Assembly: GCF_001636295.1 (NCBI RefSeq)
Contig: NZ_CP014209.1
Location: forward strand, 2,418,001-2,482,000
Length of the DNA stretch: 64,000 nt
Direction of reading: 5' to 3'
DNA from: Isoptericola dokdonensis DS-3
Lineage (GTDB): Bacteria; Actinomycetota; Actinomycetes; Actinomycetales; Cellulomonadaceae
The translations under genes and the position numbers were made by a program. How positions within the stretch are numbered: the first letter of the stretch is position 1; the number at the start of each line of letters is the position of its first letter. Under the pieces are notes generated by a model. The model was not told where the DNA came from. It saw only the letters and a program-made list of their open reading frames with translations, and made no database searches. Shown here piece after piece: positions 1-8,688 of this stretch.

Positions 1-404
1 ACCAGCACGGGCAGGTCGTGCTCGCCGGCCAGCTCGAGCTGGCGCACGAACACCCGCTCCTCGTCGTCGGTCATCGAGTCGAAGCCCGTCTCGCCGACCG
101 CGACCACGCCGTCCTTCTCCAGGTAGCGGGGCAACAGGTCGAGCACGCCGTGGCAGCGCGGGTCGTTGGCCTCCTTCGGGTTCAGGGCGATCGTCGCGTG
201 GTGCACGATCCCGAACTGCGCGGCCCGGAACCTCTCCCAGCCGAGCAGCGCGTCGAAGTAGTCGACGAACGAGCCGACCGACGTGCGGGGCTGTCCGAGC
301 CAGAACGCCGGCTCGACGAGCGCGCGCACCCCGGCGTCGCGCATGCGCTCGTAGTCGTCGGTGGTCCGGGACGTCATGTGGATGTGGGGGTCGAAGATGC
401 GCAC
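1..404 (-). CDS. TatD-like metal-dependent hydrolase (EboB-type), C-terminus cut by window edge
   Basis: Only the N-terminal 134 residues are present. The protein opens with a His-x-His metal motif (HIH, residues 7-9), and a GETGFD block near residue 125 supplies the conserved metal-binding Glu; both are typical of TatD/amidohydrolase TIM barrels. The GTG start at 404 is chosen because AAGGAG lies 7 nt upstream. It is the fifth minus-strand gene of the ebo-like cluster, 85 nt after the EboA gene. In ebo clusters this position is held by EboB, whose substrate is unknown. Family assignment is firm; the role is inferred from context. Confidence 0.85.
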   Translation of the reverse strand, partial: MRIFDPHIHMTSRTTDDYERMRDAGVRALVEPAFWLGQPRTSVGSFVDYFDALLGWERFRAAQFGIVHHATIALNPKEANDPRCHGVLDLLPRYLEKDGVVAVGETGFDSMTDDEERVFVRQLELAGEHDLPVL

Positions 405-489
405 GGGCCGTCTCCTTGTCGGGGGCCGAGCGTCTCTGGAGGTCGGCCATGAGACGCGCACGGCGGACCTTCAGAGGCGCTCGGCGGGG

Positions 490-1080
490 TCAGGGGGTGG
501 TGGCGAGCAGGTCGAGGGCGTCGGCGGGGACGTCCCGGCCGGCCGCGCGCCGCTCGGCCGCGTAGGCGGCGACCATGCGGTCGAGCTCGGCGTCCCGGCG
601 GGCGGGCAGGTCGGCGACGACGGCCAGCGGCACGCCGGTGAACAGGCACTTGAGCACACCGTGCCGCCAGGCGTCGTCCGGCAGGTGGGCGGCCGCGTAC
701 GGTCCCATCGCGGCGGCCACCAGCCGGGAGTCGTTGGTGCGCAGCGCGTCGTGCAGCAGCGGCACCGCGGCGTCGCCCACGTCGAGGTCGGGCAGGGCGA
801 GCAGGACGGCGCGGCGCTCGTCCGCGTCGCCCGTGCGGTACAGGTCGTCGGCGACGGCGGCCGTCCCGTCCGGCCCGGCGCCCTGCGTCGCCGCGACCAG
901 CAGCCGCACGCGGGCGACGTCCTGCACCGCGTGGCCGCCCGGTCCGGGGCCGCGGCCGACCGCGCGGGCCGCGCGGGCGAACGCCCCGGGCAGCGTGTCC
1001 GGGGAGGCGCGCACCTGCGCCACCAGGGCGACGAGCCGCGCCTCCGCGGCCGGGTCGAGCGTCGTGCGTGCCAGGGTCAT
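490..1080 (-). CDS. eboA: EboA domain protein
   Basis: A 196-residue, Ala/Arg-rich helical protein without transmembrane segments. It resembles EboA, a HEAT-like helical protein of unknown activity found with a UbiA prenyltransferase and a TatD hydrolase in ebo clusters of cyanobacteria, algae plastids, Bacteroidetes and actinobacteria. The start ATG overlaps the stop of the TIM-barrel gene (4 nt), so the two are translationally coupled. The call rests on overall sequence character plus gene order rather than on a catalytic motif. No enzymatic function can be assigned. Confidence 0.8.
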   Translation of the reverse strand: MTLARTTLDPAAEARLVALVAQVRASPDTLPGAFARAARAVGRGPGPGGHAVQDVARVRLLVAATQGAGPDGTAAVADDLYRTGDADERRAVLLALPDLDVGDAAVPLLHDALRTNDSRLVAAAMGPYAAAHLPDDAWRHGVLKCLFTGVPLAVVADLPARRDAELDRMVAAYAAERRAAGRDVPADALDLLATTP

Positions 1081-1979
1081 CCGGTCACCCCCACCTCGTC
1101 GTGGACCTCGTGCCTGCCCGCGGACGCCGGCCGGACCGGCACCCCGGCGGTCGTGGCGGCGTCCCGCAGCGCGGTCATGCTGGTCGTCGCGAGCCGGGCG
1201 GCGGCGTGCGAGTGCCGCGGCAGCTCGATCGACGCGAGCCCGTCGTACCCGACCTCGTCGAGCGCGGCGAGCACGCCCGGCAGGTCGACCTCTCCCGCGC
1301 CGAGCTCCAGGTGCTCGTGGACGCCCGGCAGCATGTCGTCCACCTGGACGTGCGCGACCAGCGCACCCGCGGCGCGCACGACGTCCGGTCCGGGCGCGTC
1401 CTCGACGCAGGTGAGGTGGCCGACGTCGATCGTCAGGCGCAGCCGGTCGGGGTTCCCGAGCGCGTCACGCAGCCGCACGACGTCCGCGACCTTCTCGACC
1501 AGCATCCCGGGCTCCGGCTCGAACGCGAGGTCGACCCCCGCGTCGTCGGCGAGCATCAGCACCTCCGCGGTCCCGGCGACGAGACGGTCCCAGCCGGTCG
1601 CGGGCGACGTGCCCGCGGGGAGCACCCCCGACCAGAGGTGCACGGCGGGGGCGCCGAGGTCGACGGCGACCCGCACCGCGGTGGCGAGCAGCTCGACGCG
1701 ACGCTCGCGCCCGGCGTCGGACACGAGCGTCGGCTCGTGCTTGCGGCGCGGGTCGAGCACGTAGCGGGCGCCGGTCTCGACGACGACGGCGAGCCCGTGC
1801 CGGTCCAGCAGCCGCGCGACGTCGCCGGTACGCCGCGCCAGGTCGGGGGCGTGCGGGTCGAGGTGCATGTGGTCGAGCGTCAGCGCGACCCCGCCGTAGC
1901 CGAGGTCCGCGAGCAAGGCGAGGCAGTCCTCGAGGCGGTGGTCGGCGAATCCGTTGGTGCCGTAGCCGAGCGTGATCAC
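1077..1979 (-). CDS. Sugar phosphate isomerase/epimerase-like TIM barrel (EboE-type)
   Basis: A 300-residue AP-endonuclease-2/xylose-isomerase-like TIM barrel. It begins with a typical first strand (MITLGYGTNGF), and metal-ligand-type acidic and His residues lie in FEPEPG, TIDVGHL and ASIELP, as in IolE/IolI-like isomerases. It starts in a 4-nt overlap with the prenyltransferase stop and overlaps eboA at its own end. In ebo clusters the equivalent gene is EboE. Acting on an inositol- or sugar-phosphate-derived intermediate would fit the cluster, but that is inference. Confidence 0.85.
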   Translation of the reverse strand: MITLGYGTNGFADHRLEDCLALLADLGYGGVALTLDHMHLDPHAPDLARRTGDVARLLDRHGLAVVVETGARYVLDPRRKHEPTLVSDAGRERRVELLATAVRVAVDLGAPAVHLWSGVLPAGTSPATGWDRLVAGTAEVLMLADDAGVDLAFEPEPGMLVEKVADVVRLRDALGNPDRLRLTIDVGHLTCVEDAPGPDVVRAAGALVAHVQVDDMLPGVHEHLELGAGEVDLPGVLAALDEVGYDGLASIELPRHSHAAARLATTSMTALRDAATTAGVPVRPASAGRHEVHDEVGVTG

Positions 1980-2818
1980 GTGGGGCTCACCGCCCGGGCG
2001 CCGAGGCGGGCCAGCGGGACCGCGGCGAGCAGCCCCACGGCGGCCGCCACGGCCCCGTGCCCCGCCAGCAGGGCGGCCTGCAGGGGCACCATCCCGCGGA
2101 TGCCGACGCCCGTGGCGCGCCGGGCGGTGGCCGCGTCGGGCCGGCGCACGACGTCCACCTGGGCGGGCAGGACGGCCGCGGCGTACGTCGCGGCGAGCGC
2201 GACGGCGGGCACGCGGGCACGGCCCGGGGCGAGGGCGGCTCCCGCGGCCGCGGCGACGGTCGTGGCGACGGCCGCCCGGCCCTGGCCGGTGGTGGTGCCG
2301 TGCACCTCGCCGCGGCTGACCGCCGTCACGGCGAGGGTGTGCACGCCCATCACGGCGGCGGGCACCAGCCCGGCGCGGCGCCCCGCGGCGCCCATGAGCA
2401 CGTCGAGGAACCGGGTCGCGGCCATGACGGCCGGGCCCGCCGGCGTCGGCTTGGCGACGACGTCGTAGGTCCAGACGGTCGCGGCGAGCGCGGCGGCGAC
2501 GGCGAGGGGCCGCCGCCCCGCGACCGCGGCGGCCCCGAGACCCGCGGCGGTCAGGCCCCCCGCGAGCGCCAGCGCCTCCCCCGGCCGCACCCGCCCCGAC
2601 GGCAGGGGCCGCTCGGGGCGTTCGGTCGCGTCGAGCTCACGGTCGGCCCAGTCGTTGAGGGCCATGCCCGCCCAGTAGAGGCACGCCGAGGCCACCGGGA
2701 GCGCGGCGGTGCGCTTCCCGCACGGCCAGCCGGCCGCGGCGGCACCCGCGAGCGTGTCGCCGGGCACGGTGAGCGCGGCGGGCAGCCGGACCAGCTCGGC
2801 GGCGTCCCGCCACCTCAT
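1976..2818 (-). CDS. SCO3242-family UbiA prenyltransferase (EboC-type)
   Basis: A 280-residue polytopic membrane protein of the UbiA superfamily. The first Asp-rich motif is clear at residues 55-63 (NDxxDxxxD), followed by ERPERPLPSG, a hallmark of the family; about eight hydrophobic helices follow. UbiA enzymes transfer a polyprenyl group to an acceptor using Mg2+ bound by the Asp motifs. The second Asp motif looks weak (region WTYDVVAK). The start ATG overlaps the stop of the inositol phosphate synthase gene. The acceptor could be the product of that upstream enzyme (inference). Confidence 0.88.
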   Translation of the reverse strand: MRWRDAAELVRLPAALTVPGDTLAGAAAAGWPCGKRTAALPVASACLYWAGMALNDWADRELDATERPERPLPSGRVRPGEALALAGGLTAAGLGAAAVAGRRPLAVAAALAATVWTYDVVAKPTPAGPAVMAATRFLDVLMGAAGRRAGLVPAAVMGVHTLAVTAVSRGEVHGTTTGQGRAAVATTVAAAAGAALAPGRARVPAVALAATYAAAVLPAQVDVVRRPDAATARRATGVGIRGMVPLQAALLAGHGAVAAAVGLLAAVPLARLGARAVSPT

Positions 2819-4026
2819 GCGGCACCGTCGGACGCGGCGGCGCCGCCCGCGTCCGGCGCGCCGTCGCCCAGGGTCGCGCACCACCGGGTCAGCGTCTGCC
2901 ACTGTGCTGCCAGGGCGTGCTCGGTGCTGCCGAGGGGGTCCTTGAAGAAGAACCCCAGCTCTCCCAGCGGTCCGGCGAGCCCGACCTCGTGGGCGCGGGC
3001 GACGAGGCGGGCGAGGTCGAGCACGAGCGGCGCGGCGAGGGCCGAGTCGCAGCCCTCCCACGTGACCTGCATCCGCATGCGGGTGCCGAGGAAGCCCTCG
3101 AAGGTCACGTGGTCCCAGGCGGTCTTCCAGTCGCCCAGGTCGGCGACGTGGTCGATGCGGACGGGACCCTCGACGGGGTAGCCGAGCACCGCCTCGACCG
3201 TCATCGCCTTGGTGGCCGTCTTGCTGGCCGCCGCGGCCGGGTCGGCGAGGGTGCGGCCGTCGCCGCCGCCGAGGATGTTGAACGCGGACCACGACCTCAC
3301 CGCCAGGGCACGGGTCGCGAACATCGGCGCGAGGGTCGCCTTGAGCAGCGTCTCGCCGGTCTTGCCGTCGCGGCCCGCCCACGGCAGGTGCAGGGTCTTG
3401 GCCAGCTCCTCCAGCGCGGGGGTGCGCGGCCCGGTGGACGGCGTGAAGCAGACGACGGGGCAGCCGGCGCGGAACGACGCGTACGCGTAGAGCGACGACG
3501 GCGGCAGCGGCGCGGTGCCGTCGTCGAGGCGGCGTTCCAGCTCGGCGAGGGTGCCCACGGTGTGGGCCTGCGGTGCGGGCGGCTCGGTGCTGGTGAGGTC
3601 GACGACGACGACGCGCTCCAGGTCGTGCGCGGCGCGGAACTCCTCCAGGTCGGCCTGGAGCCGGTCGGCGGTCGCCCGGTCGGCGGTCCCGGTGGCACCG
3701 GGGCGGACGCGGGCGTCGACGGCGGCGAGGTCGTCGGCCAGCGCGGCCACCGTGGCGGCGGGCACCACGCCCGAGGCGGCGAGCTCGTGGGCGCGGTCGA
3801 GCATGCTGCCGCCGACGTCGTGGCCGCCGATCACGAGGTCGCCGATGCCGACCAGACCGGCGCGAGCGACCTCGGGCAGCTCGCTGACCAGGCCGGTCAC
3901 GGGGGCTTGGCCGCGCGCGAGCGCGAGGGCGCCGAGGGTGGCTGTCGTGGCGACCGACCCGCGGGCACCGAGGAACCACAGGCCGGTGCGTCGTCGCGGC
4001 GGCGTGCTGGAGTCGTCGTAGACCAT
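2815..4026 (-). CDS. Inositol-3-phosphate synthase-like protein
   Basis: A 403-residue protein with an N-terminal Rossmann-like NAD site (GARGSVA, residues 20-26) and the inositol-1-phosphate synthase core: SAFNILGGGDGRTL, the SKTATK lysines, GDWKTAWD and GCDSALAAPLVLDL. Such enzymes cyclise glucose-6-phosphate to myo-inositol-3-phosphate with NAD. It is first in the ebo-like operon, where many bacteria instead carry EboD, a dehydroquinate-synthase-like protein. The ATG at 4026 is chosen because a -10 hexamer lies 7 nt upstream and there is no ribosome binding site. The open frame continues upstream but crosses this promoter. Confidence 0.87.
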   Translation of the reverse strand: MVYDDSSTPPRRRTGLWFLGARGSVATTATLGALALARGQAPVTGLVSELPEVARAGLVGIGDLVIGGHDVGGSMLDRAHELAASGVVPAATVAALADDLAAVDARVRPGATGTADRATADRLQADLEEFRAAHDLERVVVVDLTSTEPPAPQAHTVGTLAELERRLDDGTAPLPPSSLYAYASFRAGCPVVCFTPSTGPRTPALEELAKTLHLPWAGRDGKTGETLLKATLAPMFATRALAVRSWSAFNILGGGDGRTLADPAAAASKTATKAMTVEAVLGYPVEGPVRIDHVADLGDWKTAWDHVTFEGFLGTRMRMQVTWEGCDSALAAPLVLDLARLVARAHEVGLAGPLGELGFFFKDPLGSTEHALAAQWQTLTRWCATLGDGAPDAGGAAASDGAA

Positions 4027-4033
4027 GGTCCGC

Positions 4034-4061
4034 ACGCTACGCCACTTATGATTTCTGTCAA
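4034..4061 (-). promoter_or_regulatory. Leaderless promoter of the ebo-like operon
   Basis: Reading the minus strand, TTGACA (4061-4056), a 16-nt spacer and TAGCGT (4039-4034) form a good housekeeping promoter. Only 7 nt separate the -10 box from the ATG at 4026, so the transcript should begin at or next to the start codon. The surrounding bases are unusually AT-rich for this window. Confidence 0.65.
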
Positions 4062-4138
4062 GCAAATGTCGATGGGCTGACGACAAATCTGTACGCAGCG
4101 CCCTTGCGGGTGGAGCGCAGCCCCGGCACAGTCGGGGC

Positions 4139-5281
4139 GTGGACGTCTCGCCCGCGGCGCTCGGACGCGCCACCCTGGCCCGCCAGCACCTGCTGGGACG
4201 GAGCGACCTGCCCGTGCCCGAGGCCGTGCGCGCCGTCGCCGCCGTCCAGGCGCAGGAGCCCGCCGCACCGTACCTTGCCCTGTGGAACCGCGTGGCCGGG
4301 TTCGACCCGGCCGACCTCGACGACGCGTTCGCCACCGGCACCGTCGTGCGCTCCACCCTCGTGCGGGTCACCCTGCACGCCGTCCACGCCGACGACTGGG
4401 CGTCGTTCCACCGCGCCGTCACCGACCCGCTGCGCGGGTCCCGGCTGTACGACCGCCGGTTCGCGCCCGCCGAGCTCACCCCCGCCGAGGTGAACGACGT
4501 CCGCGACGCCCTGCTCGCCTTCGCCGCCGAGCCCCGGACGCAGGACGAGCTGACGGCCGAGCTGACGCGGATGCTGGGCGCCGAGCGCGCCCCGGCCGCC
4601 TGGTTCGCGCTGCGCACCTTCGCACCGCTGCACCACGTCCCCACCGGGCCACCCTGGTCGTACACACCCACCCGCCGCCGGTACCGGGCCGGTGCGACGA
4701 CGGGCGCCGACGCCTCCCCGCCCGGCGACGACCCCGCCGTCGTGCACCTGCTGCGCCGCTACCTCGAGGCGTTCGGCCCGGCGTCGGAGGCGGACTTCGG
4801 GCGGTTCGCCCTGCTGCGCCGCCCCTTCACCGGCCCGGCCGTCGAGGCGCTGCGCGACGAGCTCGTCGTCCTGTCCGGGAAGGGCCCGAGGGCACTGCTC
4901 GACCTGCCCGACGCCCCGCGACCGCCCGCCGACACCCCCGCCCCGCCGCGGCTGCTCGGCATGTGGGACTCCGTGCTGCTCGCGCACGCCGACCGCACGC
5001 GCGTGCTGCCCGAGGAGCACCGCACGCACGTCATCCGCCGCAACGGCGACACCCTGCCCGCCGTGCTCGTCGGCGGGCGGGTCGTCGGGGTGTGGCGCGC
5101 CACCGTCGACGGCGTCGACGCGGCGCTGTTCGAGCCGGTCGGGCGCGCGGACCTCGACGGTCTCGAAGCGGAGGCCGCCGCCCTGCGCACCTTCCTCGCC
5201 GACCGCGAGCCCGCCGTGTTCAGCCGGTACCGCCGCTGGTGGGAGCAGCTCCCCGCCGACGACGTCCGGCACCTCGCGTGA
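4139..5281 (+). CDS. AlkZ-like winged-helix DNA glycosylase (HTH_42 family)
   Basis: A 380-residue protein of the HTH_42/AlkZ family, whose characterised members unhook alkylated or cross-linked bases with tandem winged helices. The AVQAQEPAAPYLALW segment near residues 34-48 carries the QxQ signature of this family's catalytic site. The GTG start is preceded by little Shine-Dalgarno; a CACAGT hexamer 6 nt upstream suggests a leaderless start. It is divergent from the ebo-like operon and alone in its transcription unit. Whether it acts on cross-links or simple alkyl lesions cannot be told. Confidence 0.8.
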   Translation: MDVSPAALGRATLARQHLLGRSDLPVPEAVRAVAAVQAQEPAAPYLALWNRVAGFDPADLDDAFATGTVVRSTLVRVTLHAVHADDWASFHRAVTDPLRGSRLYDRRFAPAELTPAEVNDVRDALLAFAAEPRTQDELTAELTRMLGAERAPAAWFALRTFAPLHHVPTGPPWSYTPTRRRYRAGATTGADASPPGDDPAVVHLLRRYLEAFGPASEADFGRFALLRRPFTGPAVEALRDELVVLSGKGPRALLDLPDAPRPPADTPAPPRLLGMWDSVLLAHADRTRVLPEEHRTHVIRRNGDTLPAVLVGGRVVGVWRATVDGVDAALFEPVGRADLDGLEAEAAALRTFLADREPAVFSRYRRWWEQLPADDVRHLA

Positions 5282-5312
5282 TGACGCCCTTCCTCAAGGT
5301 GTACATCAGACG

Positions 5313-5318
5313 TAAGAT
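5313..5318 (+). promoter_or_regulatory. -10 element of the toxin-antitoxin operon
   Basis: TAAGAT ends 6 nt before the antitoxin ATG, suggesting a leaderless mRNA. A small dyad, CAGA (5307-5310) and TCTG (5318-5321), straddles it and could be an autoregulatory operator, but the arms are short. Confidence 0.45.
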
Positions 5319-5324
5319 CTGTCC

Positions 5325-5636
5325 ATGAAGACGGTTCCTGTACCGGAGGACCTCGACTCCCTCCCGCGCCTGAAGGTCTCCGAGTTCCGCAGCCGGCTCA
5401 ACGACGTCAACGCGGACAGCGGCCCGGTCCTGGTCGTCGCCCGAGACCGACCCAAGTTCGTCGTGGTGCCGGTCGCCGACATCGACGAGCTGACGAACGA
5501 GCGGTTCGCCGCCGCGATGGGAGTCCTGCGCCGTCTCATGCCCCCGGAGGCCGTCGAGTCCGAGCTCGCCGAGCTCGAGGCCCTGCGCGACTCCGAGGGC
5601 ACCGTCCTCGACCTGGCCGAGGACCTCGACCGGTGA
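5325..5636 (+). CDS. Phd/YefM-type antitoxin
   Basis: A 103-residue protein with the Phd/YefM N-terminal fold: LKVSEFRSRLNDV (residues 16-28) followed by VLVVARDRPKFVVVPVADIDEL, then an acidic, helical C-terminus (ESELAELEALRDSEG) of the kind that wraps a toxin. It precedes the PIN-domain gene with a 4-nt GTGA overlap, the classic antitoxin-first arrangement. It probably binds its own promoter and neutralises the toxin by occupying its active site; the pairing is inferred from family and synteny. Confidence 0.85.
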   Translation: MKTVPVPEDLDSLPRLKVSEFRSRLNDVNADSGPVLVVARDRPKFVVVPVADIDELTNERFAAAMGVLRRLMPPEAVESELAELEALRDSEGTVLDLAEDLDR

Positions 5637-6031
5637 GAGCGCTGCTCGACACGAACGTCCTCGTCTCGATGCCCGACGTCGTCGTCCAGGAGATCGACCG
5701 GTATCGAGCCTCGACGGTGTCGCGCGCCGAGCTGGAGTTCGGCGTCAGCGCGGCAGCGCTGCGCGGGCAGGAACAGATCGCGACCATGCGTCGCCTGCGG
5801 CTCGACGCCTTGGACGACGCCGGGATCTGGCTCCCTTTCGACGCGCGCGCCTCCCGGGAGTACGGCGCTGCCGCAGCGCGGGTGCTGGCCGGCGGGGCGG
5901 TCGCCTCACGTGCCCGCCACAAGGACGGCCTCATCGCCGCCCATGCGCTCGCGCTGGAGGCACCGGTCATGACGTACAACGTCGCCGACCTCGAGCGTCT
6001 CGGGGTACGGGTCCTGCTGCCGCCGGCCTGA
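5633..6031 (+). CDS. PIN-domain toxin (VapC-like ribonuclease)
   Basis: A 132-residue PIN domain. The Mg2+-binding acidic residues are visible: D6 in LLDTNV, E33 in SRAELEFG, D98 in HKDGLIAAHAL and D119 in the final VADLERLG strand. VapC toxins cleave tRNA or rRNA and arrest growth. The GTG start overlaps the antitoxin stop, so production is coupled to the antitoxin. All acidic residues are intact, so it is probably active. It converges on the DUF2255 gene with only an 8-nt gap. Confidence 0.87.
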   Translation: MRALLDTNVLVSMPDVVVQEIDRYRASTVSRAELEFGVSAAALRGQEQIATMRRLRLDALDDAGIWLPFDARASREYGAAAARVLAGGAVASRARHKDGLIAAHALALEAPVMTYNVADLERLGVRVLLPPA

Positions 6032-6039
6032 CGCCGAGG

Positions 6040-6504
6040 TCAGCAGGCGACGCAGGGCACCTCGTCGCCCGCCGCCGTGCCGGTGCGACCGGCACCGACG
6101 AACCGGCGACGATCACGGACCGCGGCGCGAGCGACGGCCGCCCGCTCGGCCCAGGTGAGGCGGCGGGCGTCGAGCCGGAACGTCGTCGCGGCGGCCGCGT
6201 CGGACGTCAGCGCCCGCACCTTCTCCGGCGTGCAGCGGCCGTACTTGGCCCGGAAGGCCGCGTCCAGCGGGCCGTGCACCTCCGGCGCCACCTCGGCCAG
6301 CAGCACCGGGTGCTCGACACCGGCCACGACCACGTGGGCCCGCTGCCCGTGCGTCCCCGACGAGCGCGTACCGCCGGGCATCGACCGGACGTACAGGTGC
6401 CGGCCGAGCGCGACCAGCCACGTGGTGACCCCCGGCCCGTCGTCGGTGCGCAGGCGCACGGTGGGCGTCGTCGCGAGGTCTCGCAGGCTGGTGGTGGCAG
6501 ACAT
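6040..6504 (-). CDS. DUF2255 family protein
   Basis: A 154-residue soluble protein matching DUF2255: an N-terminal TVRLRTDDGPG segment, WLVALGRHLYVRS, and the mid-protein block DAAFRAKYGR. The fold and function of DUF2255 are unknown; its layout recalls small FMN/F420-binding split barrels, but that is a guess. The ATG at 6504 is preceded by GAGGAG 7 nt upstream. The C-terminus carries a CVAC dipeptide-like pair. It appears to be a single gene. Confidence 0.7.
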   Translation of the reverse strand: MSATTSLRDLATTPTVRLRTDDGPGVTTWLVALGRHLYVRSMPGGTRSSGTHGQRAHVVVAGVEHPVLLAEVAPEVHGPLDAAFRAKYGRCTPEKVRALTSDAAAATTFRLDARRLTWAERAAVARAAVRDRRRFVGAGRTGTAAGDEVPCVAC

Positions 6505-6678
6505 GGTCGTCTCCTCGCGGTGGTGCGGTCGGGTGGTCGTCACGGGCGTCGGATGGATAGAGGTGTCCTTCGTCAGGGGTGGGGGTCGACGTGTCCAACC
6601 CCGCGGGACGCCACCGCATTCCCCGCCACCCGGCACCTCGTCGTCACCGCGGGGGCCCGGGTGGGTAGCGTGCGGTCC

Positions 6679-7047
6679 ATGACCACCCACGACCTCCCGT
6701 CCTCCCCCGGCTCGGTGGTGGCGCACGCCGCCGGCGCCGCGCTGCTGGTCAACGCGGTGCCGCACGGCGTGCACGCCCTGTCCGGCTCGTCGTTCCCGAG
6801 CCCGTTCGCCGACCCTCCGGGCGTCGGTCCGTCGACGCCGACCGAGAACCTCGTGTGGTCCGGCACCAACGCGGTCGCCGGCGCCTGCCTGCTGCTGGGT
6901 GTGGGCCGGTTCCGGTTCGGGGCGAACCTCGACACGCTGGTCACCGTGACCGCGGGGCTGCTCGCCGCCTACGGCATCTCGCGCCACTTCACGGGCGTCG
7001 CGGCGCGGGCGGCGTCCGACGACGTCACCCCGGGAACGGCAGCCTGA
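6679..7047 (+). CDS. Small membrane protein, unknown function
   Basis: A 122-residue protein with about three hydrophobic segments (roughly residues 13-33, 55-75 and 80-100). I do not recognise a functional family. The ATG is 7 nt after a TAGCGT -10 box (6666-6671), the same spacing as at the ebo-like operon, so translation is probably leaderless. Its 3' end overlaps the convergent membrane-protein gene by 23 nt, which would allow sense-antisense interference. Confidence 0.6.
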   Translation: MTTHDLPSSPGSVVAHAAGAALLVNAVPHGVHALSGSSFPSPFADPPGVGPSTPTENLVWSGTNAVAGACLLLGVGRFRFGANLDTLVTVTAGLLAAYGISRHFTGVAARAASDDVTPGTAA

Positions 7048-7914
7048 ACCGCACGTCGGACACCGGGACGACGAGGGTGGAACCGTCGTCCGTCCACCGC
7101 TCGGGGACGAGGAACAGCGTCCCGTCCCCCTCCGCGAGCAGCCGCAGACCGGTGTAGCGGAACCGGAACCGGTCGCCGTCGTCGGCCCGCAGCGGCTCCT
7201 GGGTGACGACGTCGTCGCCGAGCTGGAGCCGCTGCTCCGTGTCCAGGACGACGGCGGGCAGCACACCGAGGTCGGCGGCGAGGTCCGACGCCTGCGTGTA
7301 CCCGGCCCACTGCGCGATCGTGGCCGTCGCCCAGAACAGGGCGGCCACCACCGTGAGCACCAGCAGCACCTCGACCGTCCGCACCGGGTCCGCCGCGCGC
7401 ACCACCCCCGTGCGGCCGCTCCCGGGCGCGTGGCTCGCCAGCACCAGCCCGTAGGTCGCCAGCGCCGCCCCGCAACCCAGCACCGTCGGCGCGACGAGCG
7501 GGTACAGGACCCAGTCGCCCACCGCCGGGAAGGCCAGCACCAGCGCGACGCCGAGCAGCAGCACGACCGACCCGACGGCCACCAGGGTGCGGGCCGTGCG
7601 CCGGTGCCGCGCGGCGTCCGCGGCGGCCAGGCGGCGACGCACCACGCCGTCGGCGAGCAGCAGCGCCGCCCCGCCGAGCAGCAGCACGAGCATCGGGACG
7701 AGCAGCACGCCGGGACTGCGCATGACGAAGTCCTGCGTGCCGAGCCCGAGCAGGTCGACGTCGACCCCGAAGTACTCCAGCTGGGCCTGCGTGTGCACGT
7801 ACCCGAAGTAGAACAGCACCGCCGTCACCAGGGTCACCGGCGCGACGACGCCGCCCACCACCGACCAGACGTGCGCGAACGTCCCGCGGCGGGTGTCGTC
7901 CGCGGCGGGGCCGG

Positions 7915-7918
<4 letters not shown>
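7025..7918 (-). CDS. Polytopic membrane protein, unknown function
   Basis: A 297-residue protein with about five transmembrane helices (around residues 15-40, 70-90, 110-130, 135-160 and 185-205) and a soluble C-terminal domain of roughly 90 residues. The GTG start overlaps the stop of the upstream lipoprotein gene in a GTGA junction, so the two are made together. No known family is recognised. A membrane protein plus surface lipoprotein pair suggests a cell-envelope complex (inference). Confidence 0.6.
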
Positions 7919-8595
<677 letters not shown>

Positions 8596-8621
8596 CGTCC
8601 GTCACCCCCCTGCCTCGTGGT

Positions 8622-8649
8622 GGCCGGGGCGCCCACGGGCGCACCGGCC
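8622..8649. terminator. Hairpin downstream of the P-type ATPase gene
   Basis: GGCCGG and CCGGCC enclose GCGCCC and GGGCGC, giving a nearly continuous GC-rich stem. It lies 40-67 nt past the ATPase stop on the minus strand. There is no T-run, so intrinsic termination is plausible but not certain. Confidence 0.45.
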
Positions 8650-8688
8650 CTCGTCTCTGGGGAGGCGGGCCCGGGACCTGCTGATACG

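Noticed and set aside
4027..4671. N-terminal extension of the inositol phosphate synthase
   Set aside because: The frame stays open upstream but runs antisense through the AlkZ-like gene and across a good leaderless promoter.
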